Origin: Verrucomicrobiota bacterium
GTDB taxonomy: Bacteria > Verrucomicrobiota > Verrucomicrobiia > Limisphaerales > UBA8199
Length of the DNA stretch: 27,018 bases
NCBI GenBank assembly: GCA_026397855.1
Contig: JAPLUA010000289.1
Location: forward strand, 1-27,018
Direction of reading: 5' to 3'
Part shown: positions 6,801 to 14,583 of the stretch, piece by piece
Layout: every line of letters begins with the position of its first letter
Position numbering within the stretch: position 1 is the first letter of the stretch
Notes under the pieces: generated by a model
What the model was told of the DNA's origin: nothing
Database searches by the model: none
What the model saw: the letters and a program-made list of their open reading frames with translations, nothing else
Translations under genes and position numbers: made by a program

Positions 6801-8375
6801 TTACCCGGCAAGTTCCCGGGGGGCTTGGGCGCGGTTGACGAGGGCGAGCATGGTTACCGAGGCTGCAGCCTGCCGCTCGGCCTCCTCGATCCGGTGGAAC
6901 TCTCCGTAAACCTCGGCGCGGGCCGGCTCATCCCGTGTCTCGAGGTCCTGTCCCCGCGTCGCGCGCATGGCCAGGAGAATATCGTGGCAGGTGATGCTTT
7001 CGAGCGGTCGTGCGGGCAGGTAGGCCGGTTCCGCGCCGGCGGATTCGACGATGAGCCGCGCGGCGCAGAGGGTTTGCATGACTTGCTGGACCAGGCGGGT
7101 GGGCACAGCCAGGGCCGTGGCGACCTCCTCCAGGCCGGGCGGGGGCTCGCCCCGCAGGAAACGCTGGCCCACGCAGGTCATCAGCCGCAGGGCGACGAAT
7201 TCACGTCCGCGCTGGTTGATGGTCTCGACCTGCTTTTCCTCGATATAGGCCGCCCGGTTCTGGAAGGCATAGGCGACCTGCGCGCCGAACAGCAGGATCA
7301 GCCAGGCGAAATAGAGCCCGACCATGAACACCGGTACCAGCCCAAGGCTGCCGTAGATCTTGCTGTTGGAGACAACGCGCGAGACATACAGGACGCTGGC
7401 GGCGTTGTTCAGGTGAAGCAGGATGCCGCCTGCCAGCCCGCCGGCCAGGGCGGCGCGCCAGTGGACGCGCGTGTTGGGAATCACCAGGTAAACCAGCGCG
7501 AAGGTCAGGCACAGCACGGCAATGGGCCCGAGCTGGAACAGAACGGGGAGGACGAAACGGCCGAAAAAGGGCATCGTGGTCAGCAGTTTCCGGGTGCCTG
7601 CGAGGTGCTGGCCCGTGGCCATGCCGAGGGCGACCACCAGGAGCACGGGGACCAGGCTGATGAGGCTCCAATAGAGCATCACGCGCATGAGCCAGCTTCG
7701 CCCGCGCGCCACCCCCCAGATGTCATTGAAGGTATCCTCGATCCGGCTCAGCATCGAGATGGCGACAAAGATCAGCATCACGCTGCCCGTCACCCCCAGC
7801 GTCCCGCTGCGCGTGTTCTGGATGAACTCGTGGATGCTGTGGGCCACGGCGCGCCGGGCCTTGACGGCCTGCGCGTCGCGGGCAAAGGATGGCAGCCCGT
7901 TGGTTATTCCCTCGCCGGCACCGGCGGCCGGCGCAAGCGCATAGGCCGCCCCGGTAGCAAGGTTCGTGGTCGCCGGGGATGGATCGGGCTCGCGCAACGG
8001 GGAACCTGCCCCGGCCGGGAGGGTGGCCGGGCCGGGGGCGTTGGTCCCGACCATGGCGGGCGGGGTGACACTCGCCACCAGCTTCACGATGAACTCGTCA
8101 ATGCGGTCCTCGCCCTCTTTCTTCAGGAGGCTGCTGGTGACGCTCACCGCCACCGCCAGCATCGGGATGATGGCCAGCACCGTTGCGTAGGCCAGGGCCG
8201 AGGCGCGGACCGGGCATCGGTTGCGCACGAAGCTGCGGCCCACGAGGATCCAGAAATGGGCAAACTTGTGCCAGCGTGAAAGCTCGGCCCCGGAGTGCAG
8301 CGACCGTTCGTCGAGCAGCGACCGGGCGCCTTCGCGAATCTTGTGCAACCTGGAGCTGGAAGCCTTTTTGACCAT
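6801..8375 (-). CDS. YihY/BrkB family inner-membrane protein with an insertion
   Basis: The 524-aa protein belongs to the YihY/virulence factor BrkB family, multi-pass inner-membrane proteins of uncertain role (once misnamed RNase BN). Typical segments are RASALAYATVLAIIPMLAVA, FNDIWGVARGRSWLMRVMLY, NTRVHWRAALAGGLAGGILL and YGSLGLVPVFMVGLYFAWLI. Two oddities stand out. A Pro/Ala/Gly-rich insertion of about 60 residues (about 104-165) lies between the first membrane helix and SIHEFIQNTRSGTLG, where the family usually has a short loop. A cytoplasmic C-terminal extension of about 110 residues reads like a winged helix (LEEVATALAVPTRLVQQVMQ). The gene starts 36 bases after the stop of cinA and is likely co-transcribed with it. 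Confidence 0.9.
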   Translation of the reverse strand: MVKKASSSRLHKIREGARSLLDERSLHSGAELSRWHKFAHFWILVGRSFVRNRCPVRASALAYATVLAIIPMLAVAVSVTSSLLKKEGEDRIDEFIVKLVASVTPPAMVGTNAPGPATLPAGAGSPLREPDPSPATTNLATGAAYALAPAAGAGEGITNGLPSFARDAQAVKARRAVAHSIHEFIQNTRSGTLGVTGSVMLIFVAISMLSRIEDTFNDIWGVARGRSWLMRVMLYWSLISLVPVLLVVALGMATGQHLAGTRKLLTTMPFFGRFVLPVLFQLGPIAVLCLTFALVYLVIPNTRVHWRAALAGGLAGGILLHLNNAASVLYVSRVVSNSKIYGSLGLVPVFMVGLYFAWLILLFGAQVAYAFQNRAAYIEEKQVETINQRGREFVALRLMTCVGQRFLRGEPPPGLEEVATALAVPTRLVQQVMQTLCAARLIVESAGAEPAYLPARPLESITCHDILLAMRATRGQDLETRDEPARAEVYGEFHRIEEAERQAAASVTMLALVNRAQAPRELAG

Positions 8376-8411
8376 GGCGGCTGGGGCACGCTAACAGAGC
8401 ACGAGCCCAAG

Positions 8412-9686
8412 TCAATTGCCGGGAGCCCTGGCGACTGTCCGCCGCAACAGGTCCAGCGCCTGCTGGGCCGTGACCTGCTTGAATGTCTCGCGGTCCCAGG
8501 GGTTCATCCTGTGTTCAACCACCGTGCCTGCCGGACCGGCCAGGCCGATGAAAACGGTGCCCACAGGCTTGTCGGGAGTGCCGCCCCCGGGGCCGGCGAT
8601 GCCTGTAACTGACAGCGCATAATCGGCCCGAGTCTGCCGGCGGGCCCCCTCGGCCATTTCGCGGGCCACGGGTTCGCTCACTGCGCCATGCCGGGCCAGG
8701 GTTTCGGCCTGGACACCCAGGAAAGTCTCCTTGGCCGGGTTGCTGTAAGTGACCAGGGCGGCGAGCAGGACGGCTGAGGCTCCGGGGACATTGGTGACCC
8801 GATTTGCGATGCAGCCGCCGGTGCAGGATTCGGCAAGGGCGAGGGTCAGGCTCCGGCTGGCCAGCAGGCGGACAAGGGCCGTCTCCTGTTCTTCGTCCTC
8901 GATGCCGTAGATCTGGGGACCGAGGACCTCCTGGACGATGGCCTCCGCCTCGCCGACCACCCGCTCCGCGCCGGGTCCGCGGGCTGCGAGGCGGACATCA
9001 ACCTGTCCGGGCCTCGCGCAATAGCCCAGGTCCATCCCCTCCCCAACCGCCCCAGCGAGCGGGCCGGCGACCTTCTCCTGCACGACGGACTCGCCGATGC
9101 CGGCGGTCCGGAGGGTGCGGCAGACAAAGGGGCTTGCCAGCGGCAGGACGCGTTTGAGCAGCGGCACCACCGAATCGGCAAACATGGGGCGCAGCTCTCG
9201 GGGCGGGCCGGGCAGCATGACGAGCCAGGCGGCCGCGCCCCCGGCCCTATACGGGTTGGGGCGCACTTCGATGGCCAGGCCCGGGGCAGTGCCGTGCGGG
9301 TTGGGAAGCACCAGCGCGCCCTCGGGAACCATGGCCTGGATGCCGGTCCGGACCGGCATCGGCCGCCGCAGGCGCTCGAAGAAATGGCGGATGTGCGCCA
9401 GCACCTCCGGGTCTTCCTTGAGGCCTTTTCCAAGCATTTGCGCCACGAGGTCGCGGGTGATGTCGTCCGAGGTCGGGCCGAGCCCGCCGGTGGTGATGAC
9501 CAGGTCGGCCCGGGACAGGGCCTCCATCACCGCCTGCCTGATGTCAATCCCGGTATCCGGCACGGCCGTCTGGCGGGTGACAACGTAGCCGAGGTCGGCC
9601 AGTTTGCGGCAGATCCATTGCTGGTGCGTGTTGAGGACGCGCCCGAGCATCAACTCGGTGCCGGTGTTGATCAGTTCGACGAGCAT
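8412..9686 (-). CDS. cinA: CinA-family protein, probable NMN amidohydrolase
   Basis: This 424-aa product has the full two-domain CinA layout. The N-terminal molybdopterin-binding-like domain (residues 1 to about 170) contains LINTGTELMLGRVLNTH and ITTGGLGPTSDDITRD. The C-terminal CinA/PncC domain (from about 265) contains LALAESCTGGCIANRVTNV, LVTYSNPAKETFLGV and SVTGIAGPGGGTPDKPVGTV. Family members deamidate nicotinamide mononucleotide in pyridine-nucleotide salvage and may also hydrolyse ADP-ribose; the competence link holds only in some bacteria. The ATG at 9686 starts exactly at the conserved N-terminus. All usual active-site segments appear present. Confidence 0.93.
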   Translation of the reverse strand: MLVELINTGTELMLGRVLNTHQQWICRKLADLGYVVTRQTAVPDTGIDIRQAVMEALSRADLVITTGGLGPTSDDITRDLVAQMLGKGLKEDPEVLAHIRHFFERLRRPMPVRTGIQAMVPEGALVLPNPHGTAPGLAIEVRPNPYRAGGAAAWLVMLPGPPRELRPMFADSVVPLLKRVLPLASPFVCRTLRTAGIGESVVQEKVAGPLAGAVGEGMDLGYCARPGQVDVRLAARGPGAERVVGEAEAIVQEVLGPQIYGIEDEEQETALVRLLASRSLTLALAESCTGGCIANRVTNVPGASAVLLAALVTYSNPAKETFLGVQAETLARHGAVSEPVAREMAEGARRQTRADYALSVTGIAGPGGGTPDKPVGTVFIGLAGPAGTVVEHRMNPWDRETFKQVTAQQALDLLRRTVARAPGN

Positions 9687-9722
9687 GGAAATGCAGTGTC
9701 GGCTGGGCCGGCGAGCATGGCA

Positions 9723-9748
9723 AGCCTTTCGGCGACAGCCTTTCGGCG
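9723..9748. repeat. 12-bp direct repeat upstream of cinA
   Basis: AGCCTTTCGGCG occurs at 9723-9734 and again at 9737-9748, separated by AC. It lies 37-62 bases upstream of the cinA start, in the divergent region shared with the restriction-modification gene. It could be an operator or a slippage product. Confidence 0.45.
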
Positions 9749-9959
9749 GATCGGGCGCCGGCTAGACATGCCCAAAGAGAGGGCGTTGGGTTTGATTTGG
9801 TTGGATTCAGTTTGATTCCTCGGGGAAGCTGGCAACCTCGGGGTTGGGCTGGGTGGCAGGGGTTGGCGGGTCCCCAGCAACTCGCGAATGCGCCCACCCA
9901 GGGGGGGGCGGCAGCGGATGGCTTGCGGGCGGGCGGGGGCTGGCTTTATGCTGGGGGCG

Positions 9960-12900
9960 ATGTCTTCTGAGGGTGCCAACGTGTTCATTGCCCGGTGGGC
10001 GGCGGCGACAGCGTCCGAGCGGGCCAACAGCCAGCCTTTCCTGGGCGAGCTTTGTGACCTGCTGGGGATCGCCAGACCCGAACCGTCGCGGGAAAGAGGC
10101 TATGCGTTCGAGTACGACGTTACCGAGCACCATGCGGACGGTTCCACAACCAAGGGACGGATTGACTTATACAAGCGGGGCTGCTTCGTGCTGGAGTCGA
10201 AGCAGTTCCAGGCGGCCGAGGCGGCGGCGTCCTCGCTTGAACTGGCGGCCCAGGATGCGGGGGTGGCGGCGAAGAAGAAATCATCGCAGCCCGTACGCGG
10301 GACCGGAGCCTGGGACGATGCGATGGTGAAGGCGCGGGGGCAGGCGGAGCGGTATGTCCGGGCGCTGCCAGGCAACGAGCCGAATCCGCCGTTTCTGCTG
10401 GTGGTGGATGTGGGGCACAGCTTGGAGGTGTTCGCGGATTTCACCCAGGCGGGGCGGGCGTATTTGCCGTTTCCCGATCCGCGCTCGTTTCGGATTCGGC
10501 TGGAACATCTGGCGGATGAGACGGCGCGGGAGCGGCTGCGGCTGATCTGGACGAACCCGGCGGCGCTGGACCCGGCGCGGCAGTCGGCGGATGTGACGCG
10601 GGAAATCTCGGCACACCTTGCGGAGCTGGCGAAGTCGCTGGAGGTGGCGGGGCACCCGCCCCGGGTGGTGGCGGATTTTCTGACGCGGTGCCTGTTCTGC
10701 ATGTTCGCGGAGGATGTGGGCCTGCTGCCGGAACGGGGCTTTACGGACCTGCTCGATTCTCTGCCGGATGATGGCGCTGGATTCCAGGAATGCGTGGCCC
10801 AGCTATTCCGGGAGATGAACACCGGGACCGGGAGGGGCGTTTCCATTGTGCTACGCAAGAAGCTGCTGCAATTCAACGGCGGGCTGTTGTCGGACTTCAC
10901 CGTGCTGCCGGTCAACGGCTTGCAGCTTGGGCTGCTCAAGGAGGCGGCCAAGCAGAATTGGAGCCGGGTGGAGCCGGCCATCTTCGGCACACTGCTGGAG
11001 CGGGCGCTGAATCCGGGCGAGCGGCACAAGCTGGGGGCGCACTATACGCCGCGCGCTTACGTGGAGCGGCTGGTGCTGCCGGCGTTGGTGGAGCCGCTGC
11101 GGGCCGAGTGGGAGAGTGTGCGGGCGGCGGCGTTTACCTACGCGCGGGCCGGGGATCTCAAGGCGGCTCGGGACGAAGTCAACGCCTTCCACGAGAGACT
11201 GTGCCGGGTGCTGGTGCTCGACCCGGCGTGCGGGTGCGGGAATTTCCTGTATGTGGCGCTGGAGCATCTCAAGCGGCTGGAGGGGGAGGTGCTGGATGTC
11301 GCCGCGCAGTTCGGCGAGAGCTTCAAGCTGGAGCTGGAGGCCCATAGCGTGGATCCGCACCAGTTCCTTGGGATCGAGATCAATCCGCGCGCGGCGGCCA
11401 TTGCCGAGCTGGTGCTTTGGATTGGCTACCTGCAATGGCACTTCCGGACGCGCGGCCAGGCGATGCCCGCAGAGCCGGTGCTGAAGAAGTTCAAGAATAT
11501 CGAGTGCCGGGATGCGGTGCTGGCCTACGACGGCGAGCCGGAGCCGGTGCGGGATGAAGCGGGCAACCCAGTTACGGTGTGGGACCGGCACAGCACGAAG
11601 AAGGATCCAGTGACCGGGCGCGATGTGCCGGACGAAACGAAGCGGGTGGCGTTGTTGACTTACCGTAATCCGCGACCGGCGGAGTGGCCGGTGGCGGATT
11701 TCATTGTCGGGAATCCGCCATTTCTCGGAAACAAGCGCATGCGAGAGAGCTTAGGTGACGGCTATACCGAAGCTCTGCGAGGGACCTACCCGGCAATTTC
11801 AGAGACTGCGGATTTCGTGGTCTTCTGGTGGTACAAGGCGGCCGAGTTGGCTCGTGCTGGCAGGGCCAGGCGCTTCGGCCTCATCACAACCAACAGCCTT
11901 TCCCAGACCCTCAATCGCCGCGTGGTGCAAGAGCAGTTGGATGCCGTGCCGCCGCTGTGCATCGTGTTCGCGATACCTGACCATCCGTGGGTGGATGGCA
12001 CGGAGGGAGCTGCGGTCCGAATTGCCATGACTGTGGGCACGAGGGGCGGCGAGGTGGGCGACCTGTCATCGGTCGTTAGCGAGGATCCTCAGGATGACGG
12101 TTCCGCGCTGGTTACGCTCAGCGCGAAGCGCGGAAAAATCCAGGCAGACCTTACTGCGGGGGCCGAGGTTAGCCGTGCGGCTAAACTAAAGGCCAACGAG
12201 GGGATTTGCTTTCAAGGAATGAACCTCGTCGGTGAAGGATTCCGAATTACACCGGAGGCGGTCAAAGCTCTCGGCCTCGATCCCCAAGCTCCGCCTCTGG
12301 TAATAAGGCGGTACCAAAAAGGACGCGAGCTCGTCCAGGGGGGTGAATCGGGACTGGTCATCGACTGTTTCGGGCTGACTGAGGACCAGGTGCGAGACCG
12401 CTACCCGCGAGTTTACCAGCACCTCTTGACCGATGTTAAACCGGAACGCGACCAGAACAATCGGGCGTCTCGCCGGAAGAACTGGTGGCTTTTCGGAGAG
12501 CCGGTCGGGAAATTGCGCTCGGCCCTTGCTGGACTCCGCCGCTATATTGCGACGCTCGAGACGTCGAAGTTCAAGCCGTTTGTTTTCATTGAAGGGCCTG
12601 TTATTCCGGACCACAAGCTCTATGCGATAGCTTCGGACGATGCACTTGTCCTTGGCATTCTGAGCAGCCGAGTTCACGCTGCATATGCGCTCGCCGCTGG
12701 CGGAACGTTAGAGGATCGGCCGACTTGGACCAACACCACGACATTTCTCCCCTTTCCATTTCCCGTGTGCGGCGAGCCGGCAGCAAGCCTTGTCCGCAAC
12801 ATCGCTGAGCGGCTAGACGCCCATCGCAAGCGGGTCCAGGCGGAGCGCCCGGAGCTCACCCTGACCGGCCTGTACAATGTGCTGGAGAAGCTCCGGACCG

Positions 12901-13415
12901 GTGAGGCGCTGAACGAGAAGGAGAGGCGGATTCATGATGCGGGCCTGGTCTCGGTGCTGCGGCAGTTGCATGATGACCTGGACGCCGCCGTTTTCGCGGC
13001 GTACGGGTGGCCGGTGAGCCTGACCGATGCCGAAATTCTGGACCGGCTCGTCGCCCTGAATGCCGAGCGGGCCAAAGAGGAGGCGTCCGGTGTGGTGCGG
13101 TGGCTGCGGCCTGCATACCAGAACCCGGGCGGGGGGCAGGAGCGGCAGGGGGCGCTGGCGGTCGGGGAAGCGGGGGATGGGCGATCCAGGGAGTCTGGGA
13201 GGGACGTGGCGAAGCGGGCGTGGCCGAAGACGATGGCGGAGCGGGTGATGGCGGTGAGCGGGGCGCTGGCCGGGGTGAAGGAGGCGGTAACGGCCGCCGA
13301 GATGGCGGGCGGGTTCAGCCGGGCGAGGGCGGCGGATGTGGGAGAGATTCTGGAGACGCTGTGCGCGGTGGGGCGGGCGCGGCGGGGGAAGGGGGAGGGG
13401 GCGTTTTTGCCGTGA
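9960..13415 (+). CDS. MmeI-like type IIL restriction-modification enzyme
   Basis: This single 1151-aa polypeptide should carry both an endonuclease and an adenine-N6 methyltransferase sharing one target-recognition domain. Starting at ATG 9960 (MSSEGANVFIARW), the PD-(D/E)xK nuclease residues are Asp69-x9-Glu79-x-Lys81 in GRIDLYKRGCFVLESKQ. That is the spacing I know for MmeI. A helical spacer follows, then the methyltransferase with AdoMet motif I LDPACGCGNFLYVAL (Asp421) and catalytic motif IV VGNPPFLGNK (Asn585). The specificity region runs to about residue 950, then a helical C-terminus and a basic end (FSRARAADVGEILETL). An in-frame ATG at 9948 and a longer 9888 start exist, but family N-termini fit 9960 best. 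Third-position GC falls in about 11750-12800, the specificity part. No separate methylase or specificity gene lies nearby, as expected for this type. Confidence 0.9.
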   Translation: MSSEGANVFIARWAAATASERANSQPFLGELCDLLGIARPEPSRERGYAFEYDVTEHHADGSTTKGRIDLYKRGCFVLESKQFQAAEAAASSLELAAQDAGVAAKKKSSQPVRGTGAWDDAMVKARGQAERYVRALPGNEPNPPFLLVVDVGHSLEVFADFTQAGRAYLPFPDPRSFRIRLEHLADETARERLRLIWTNPAALDPARQSADVTREISAHLAELAKSLEVAGHPPRVVADFLTRCLFCMFAEDVGLLPERGFTDLLDSLPDDGAGFQECVAQLFREMNTGTGRGVSIVLRKKLLQFNGGLLSDFTVLPVNGLQLGLLKEAAKQNWSRVEPAIFGTLLERALNPGERHKLGAHYTPRAYVERLVLPALVEPLRAEWESVRAAAFTYARAGDLKAARDEVNAFHERLCRVLVLDPACGCGNFLYVALEHLKRLEGEVLDVAAQFGESFKLELEAHSVDPHQFLGIEINPRAAAIAELVLWIGYLQWHFRTRGQAMPAEPVLKKFKNIECRDAVLAYDGEPEPVRDEAGNPVTVWDRHSTKKDPVTGRDVPDETKRVALLTYRNPRPAEWPVADFIVGNPPFLGNKRMRESLGDGYTEALRGTYPAISETADFVVFWWYKAAELARAGRARRFGLITTNSLSQTLNRRVVQEQLDAVPPLCIVFAIPDHPWVDGTEGAAVRIAMTVGTRGGEVGDLSSVVSEDPQDDGSALVTLSAKRGKIQADLTAGAEVSRAAKLKANEGICFQGMNLVGEGFRITPEAVKALGLDPQAPPLVIRRYQKGRELVQGGESGLVIDCFGLTEDQVRDRYPRVYQHLLTDVKPERDQNNRASRRKNWWLFGEPVGKLRSALAGLRRYIATLETSKFKPFVFIEGPVIPDHKLYAIASDDALVLGILSSRVHAAYALAAGGTLEDRPTWTNTTTFLPFPFPVCGEPAASLVRNIAERLDAHRKRVQAERPELTLTGLYNVLEKLRTGEALNEKERRIHDAGLVSVLRQLHDDLDAAVFAAYGWPVSLTDAEILDRLVALNAERAKEEASGVVRWLRPAYQNPGGGQERQGALAVGEAGDGRSRESGRDVAKRAWPKTMAERVMAVSGALAGVKEAVTAAEMAGGFSRARAADVGEILETLCAVGRARRGKGEGAFLP

Positions 13416-13439
13416 TGCGTGATGCGTGAAACGTGACCA
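13412..13439. repeat. Four 7-bp direct repeats overlapping the methyltransferase stop
   Basis: GTGATGC, GTGATGC, GTGAAAC and GTGACCA follow each other without gaps from 13412 to 13439. The TGA stop codon of the restriction-modification gene lies in the first unit. Confidence 0.6.
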
Positions 13440-13556
13440 TTATTTTGCCTGGCCGCTCAGGGGTTGGGTTTCGTTAATGACGGGGCAAGCTATGGTTACG
13501 TTGAGGAATACCTGAAGGCAGGGAAGGATGCGCCGTTTTGTCATTGGTATGGATAA
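13437..13556 (+). pseudogene. Possible gene fragment
   Basis: Between two stop codons one frame reads LAAQGLGFVNDGASYGYVEE then YLKAGKDAPFCHWYG and ends at the TAA at 13554-13556. It looks protein-like but has no start codon, and I recognise no family. It may be the tail of a gene lost when the flanking restriction-modification gene or the low-GC pair arrived. Nothing else is visible between 13416 and 13602. Confidence 0.25.
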
Positions 13557-13602
13557 ACGGTTCTGGTGTCGAAATAGCGCCAACTGCCCTCGGATGCGAA
13601 GG

Positions 13603-14583
13603 TCAATGTTTCAAGCTCCTGCTGGAGAGAAGCCGGTTCGTTGAGAGGATGGGGCATTGAAGATAGAAGGTCAGAGTGTTCGTGCCGGGCAGGCTCGCCT
13701 GAAGTGTTAGCGCCGCAAACGGATACGAGAAGTCGAGCGCTTGGGAGCCTTTGATGTCGAAGTAGCGGAGCGTGATGTCGGTGACGGTGAGCTTGGCGGC
13801 AGTATCAAGCCCTGCCATGTTCCCAGATTGTGGCGGTAGAGTGGCGTGCCCGGATTTAATTGATTCCGCCAGTTCATTGGCCGTAGCAACCAGGTGCGGC
13901 TCATAAGGCAGCAGACGCCTCCAATTCAACAGAAGACGTTTTATTTTGGCATTGCTCTCAACAACCAATAGAAAGCACGCGGCATTCCTCGACTCTACGC
14001 CGTCAATCTGGCGAGCAAAGGAGATGCCGCGGCTGACAACGTTAGTGGATAGCCTGTGCCCGTCCGGCGAAATTCTCCCCCGCACCGTTTCATAGCCGCT
14101 GCGTTTATCGCATAACAGCGAGCGATCTATGCCGAGTTGAAACAAGATATTGAAGGCCAGCTTTTCTAGTTCTGCTGGATTGGGGACGTTATTCGCGGCA
14201 GGTGTTGGAGCTGAATCCGCGTTGTATTCGATCCAACCCAAGGTAGGCGCAATTTCCAGGCAGCGGGTCCATCGTTGCTTCTTATCAGTAAAGCGGATTA
14301 GTTTTTTGTCCGCTATGTCGGAGGTGGTTGGTTTATTAAGGTTGATCCATTGAAACTCACAGAGAGACATTAGATTGGAAAGAGCGGCTGGCGAAAACTC
14401 TTGCGGCACTGCTCTGTATATCCACAGACCGTCAGGCAAGAGGTTTGTCGCGGCACACACCACCTCGACATGGGGCGGAGGCCGGTATGGGACACCCGGC
14501 AAGCCCTCCAAGTGAAGTGAATTGGCGGGGGAGCAGAGGGTGCCCCCTAAAATGGCTATGGCTATTAGCGAGCTTTGCATCAT
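13603..14583 (-). CDS. Secreted protein of unknown function, coupled to the caspase-like gene
   Basis: The product (326 aa from ATG 14583; an ATG at 14580 and a TTG at 14586 are alternatives) begins with a signal peptide, MMQSSLIAIAILGGTLCSPA, so it is exported. The body has no domain I know. It contains two segments of mixed alpha/beta character (PAALSNLMSLCEFQWINLNK; LEKLAFNILFQLGIDRSLLC), a region with DGHRLSTNVVSRGISFARQI, and a beta-rich C-terminus (AKLTVTDITLRYFDIKGSQA, TLTFYLQCPILS). The start overlaps the stop of the preceding gene as TGATG, so translation is likely coupled and the two products probably act together. Codon use is less GC-rich than in neighbouring housekeeping genes. 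It could be a substrate, inhibitor or partner of the upstream protein; that is inference. Confidence 0.7.
   Translation of the reverse strand: MMQSSLIAIAILGGTLCSPANSLHLEGLPGVPYRPPPHVEVVCAATNLLPDGLWIYRAVPQEFSPAALSNLMSLCEFQWINLNKPTTSDIADKKLIRFTDKKQRWTRCLEIAPTLGWIEYNADSAPTPAANNVPNPAELEKLAFNILFQLGIDRSLLCDKRSGYETVRGRISPDGHRLSTNVVSRGISFARQIDGVESRNAACFLLVVESNAKIKRLLLNWRRLLPYEPHLVATANELAESIKSGHATLPPQSGNMAGLDTAAKLTVTDITLRYFDIKGSQALDFSYPFAALTLQASLPGTNTLTFYLQCPILSTNRLLSSRSLKH

Noticed and set aside
6825..8279. 484-aa plus-strand open frame opposite the YihY gene
   Set aside because: Antisense shadow of a well-supported membrane protein; composition is Gly/His/Gln-rich nonsense.
9960..13415. BREX PglX or other multi-gene defence system
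   Set aside because: The nuclease residues with D-x9-ExK spacing and the stand-alone position fit a single-polypeptide MmeI-like enzyme; no pgl, brx or helicase genes are nearby.
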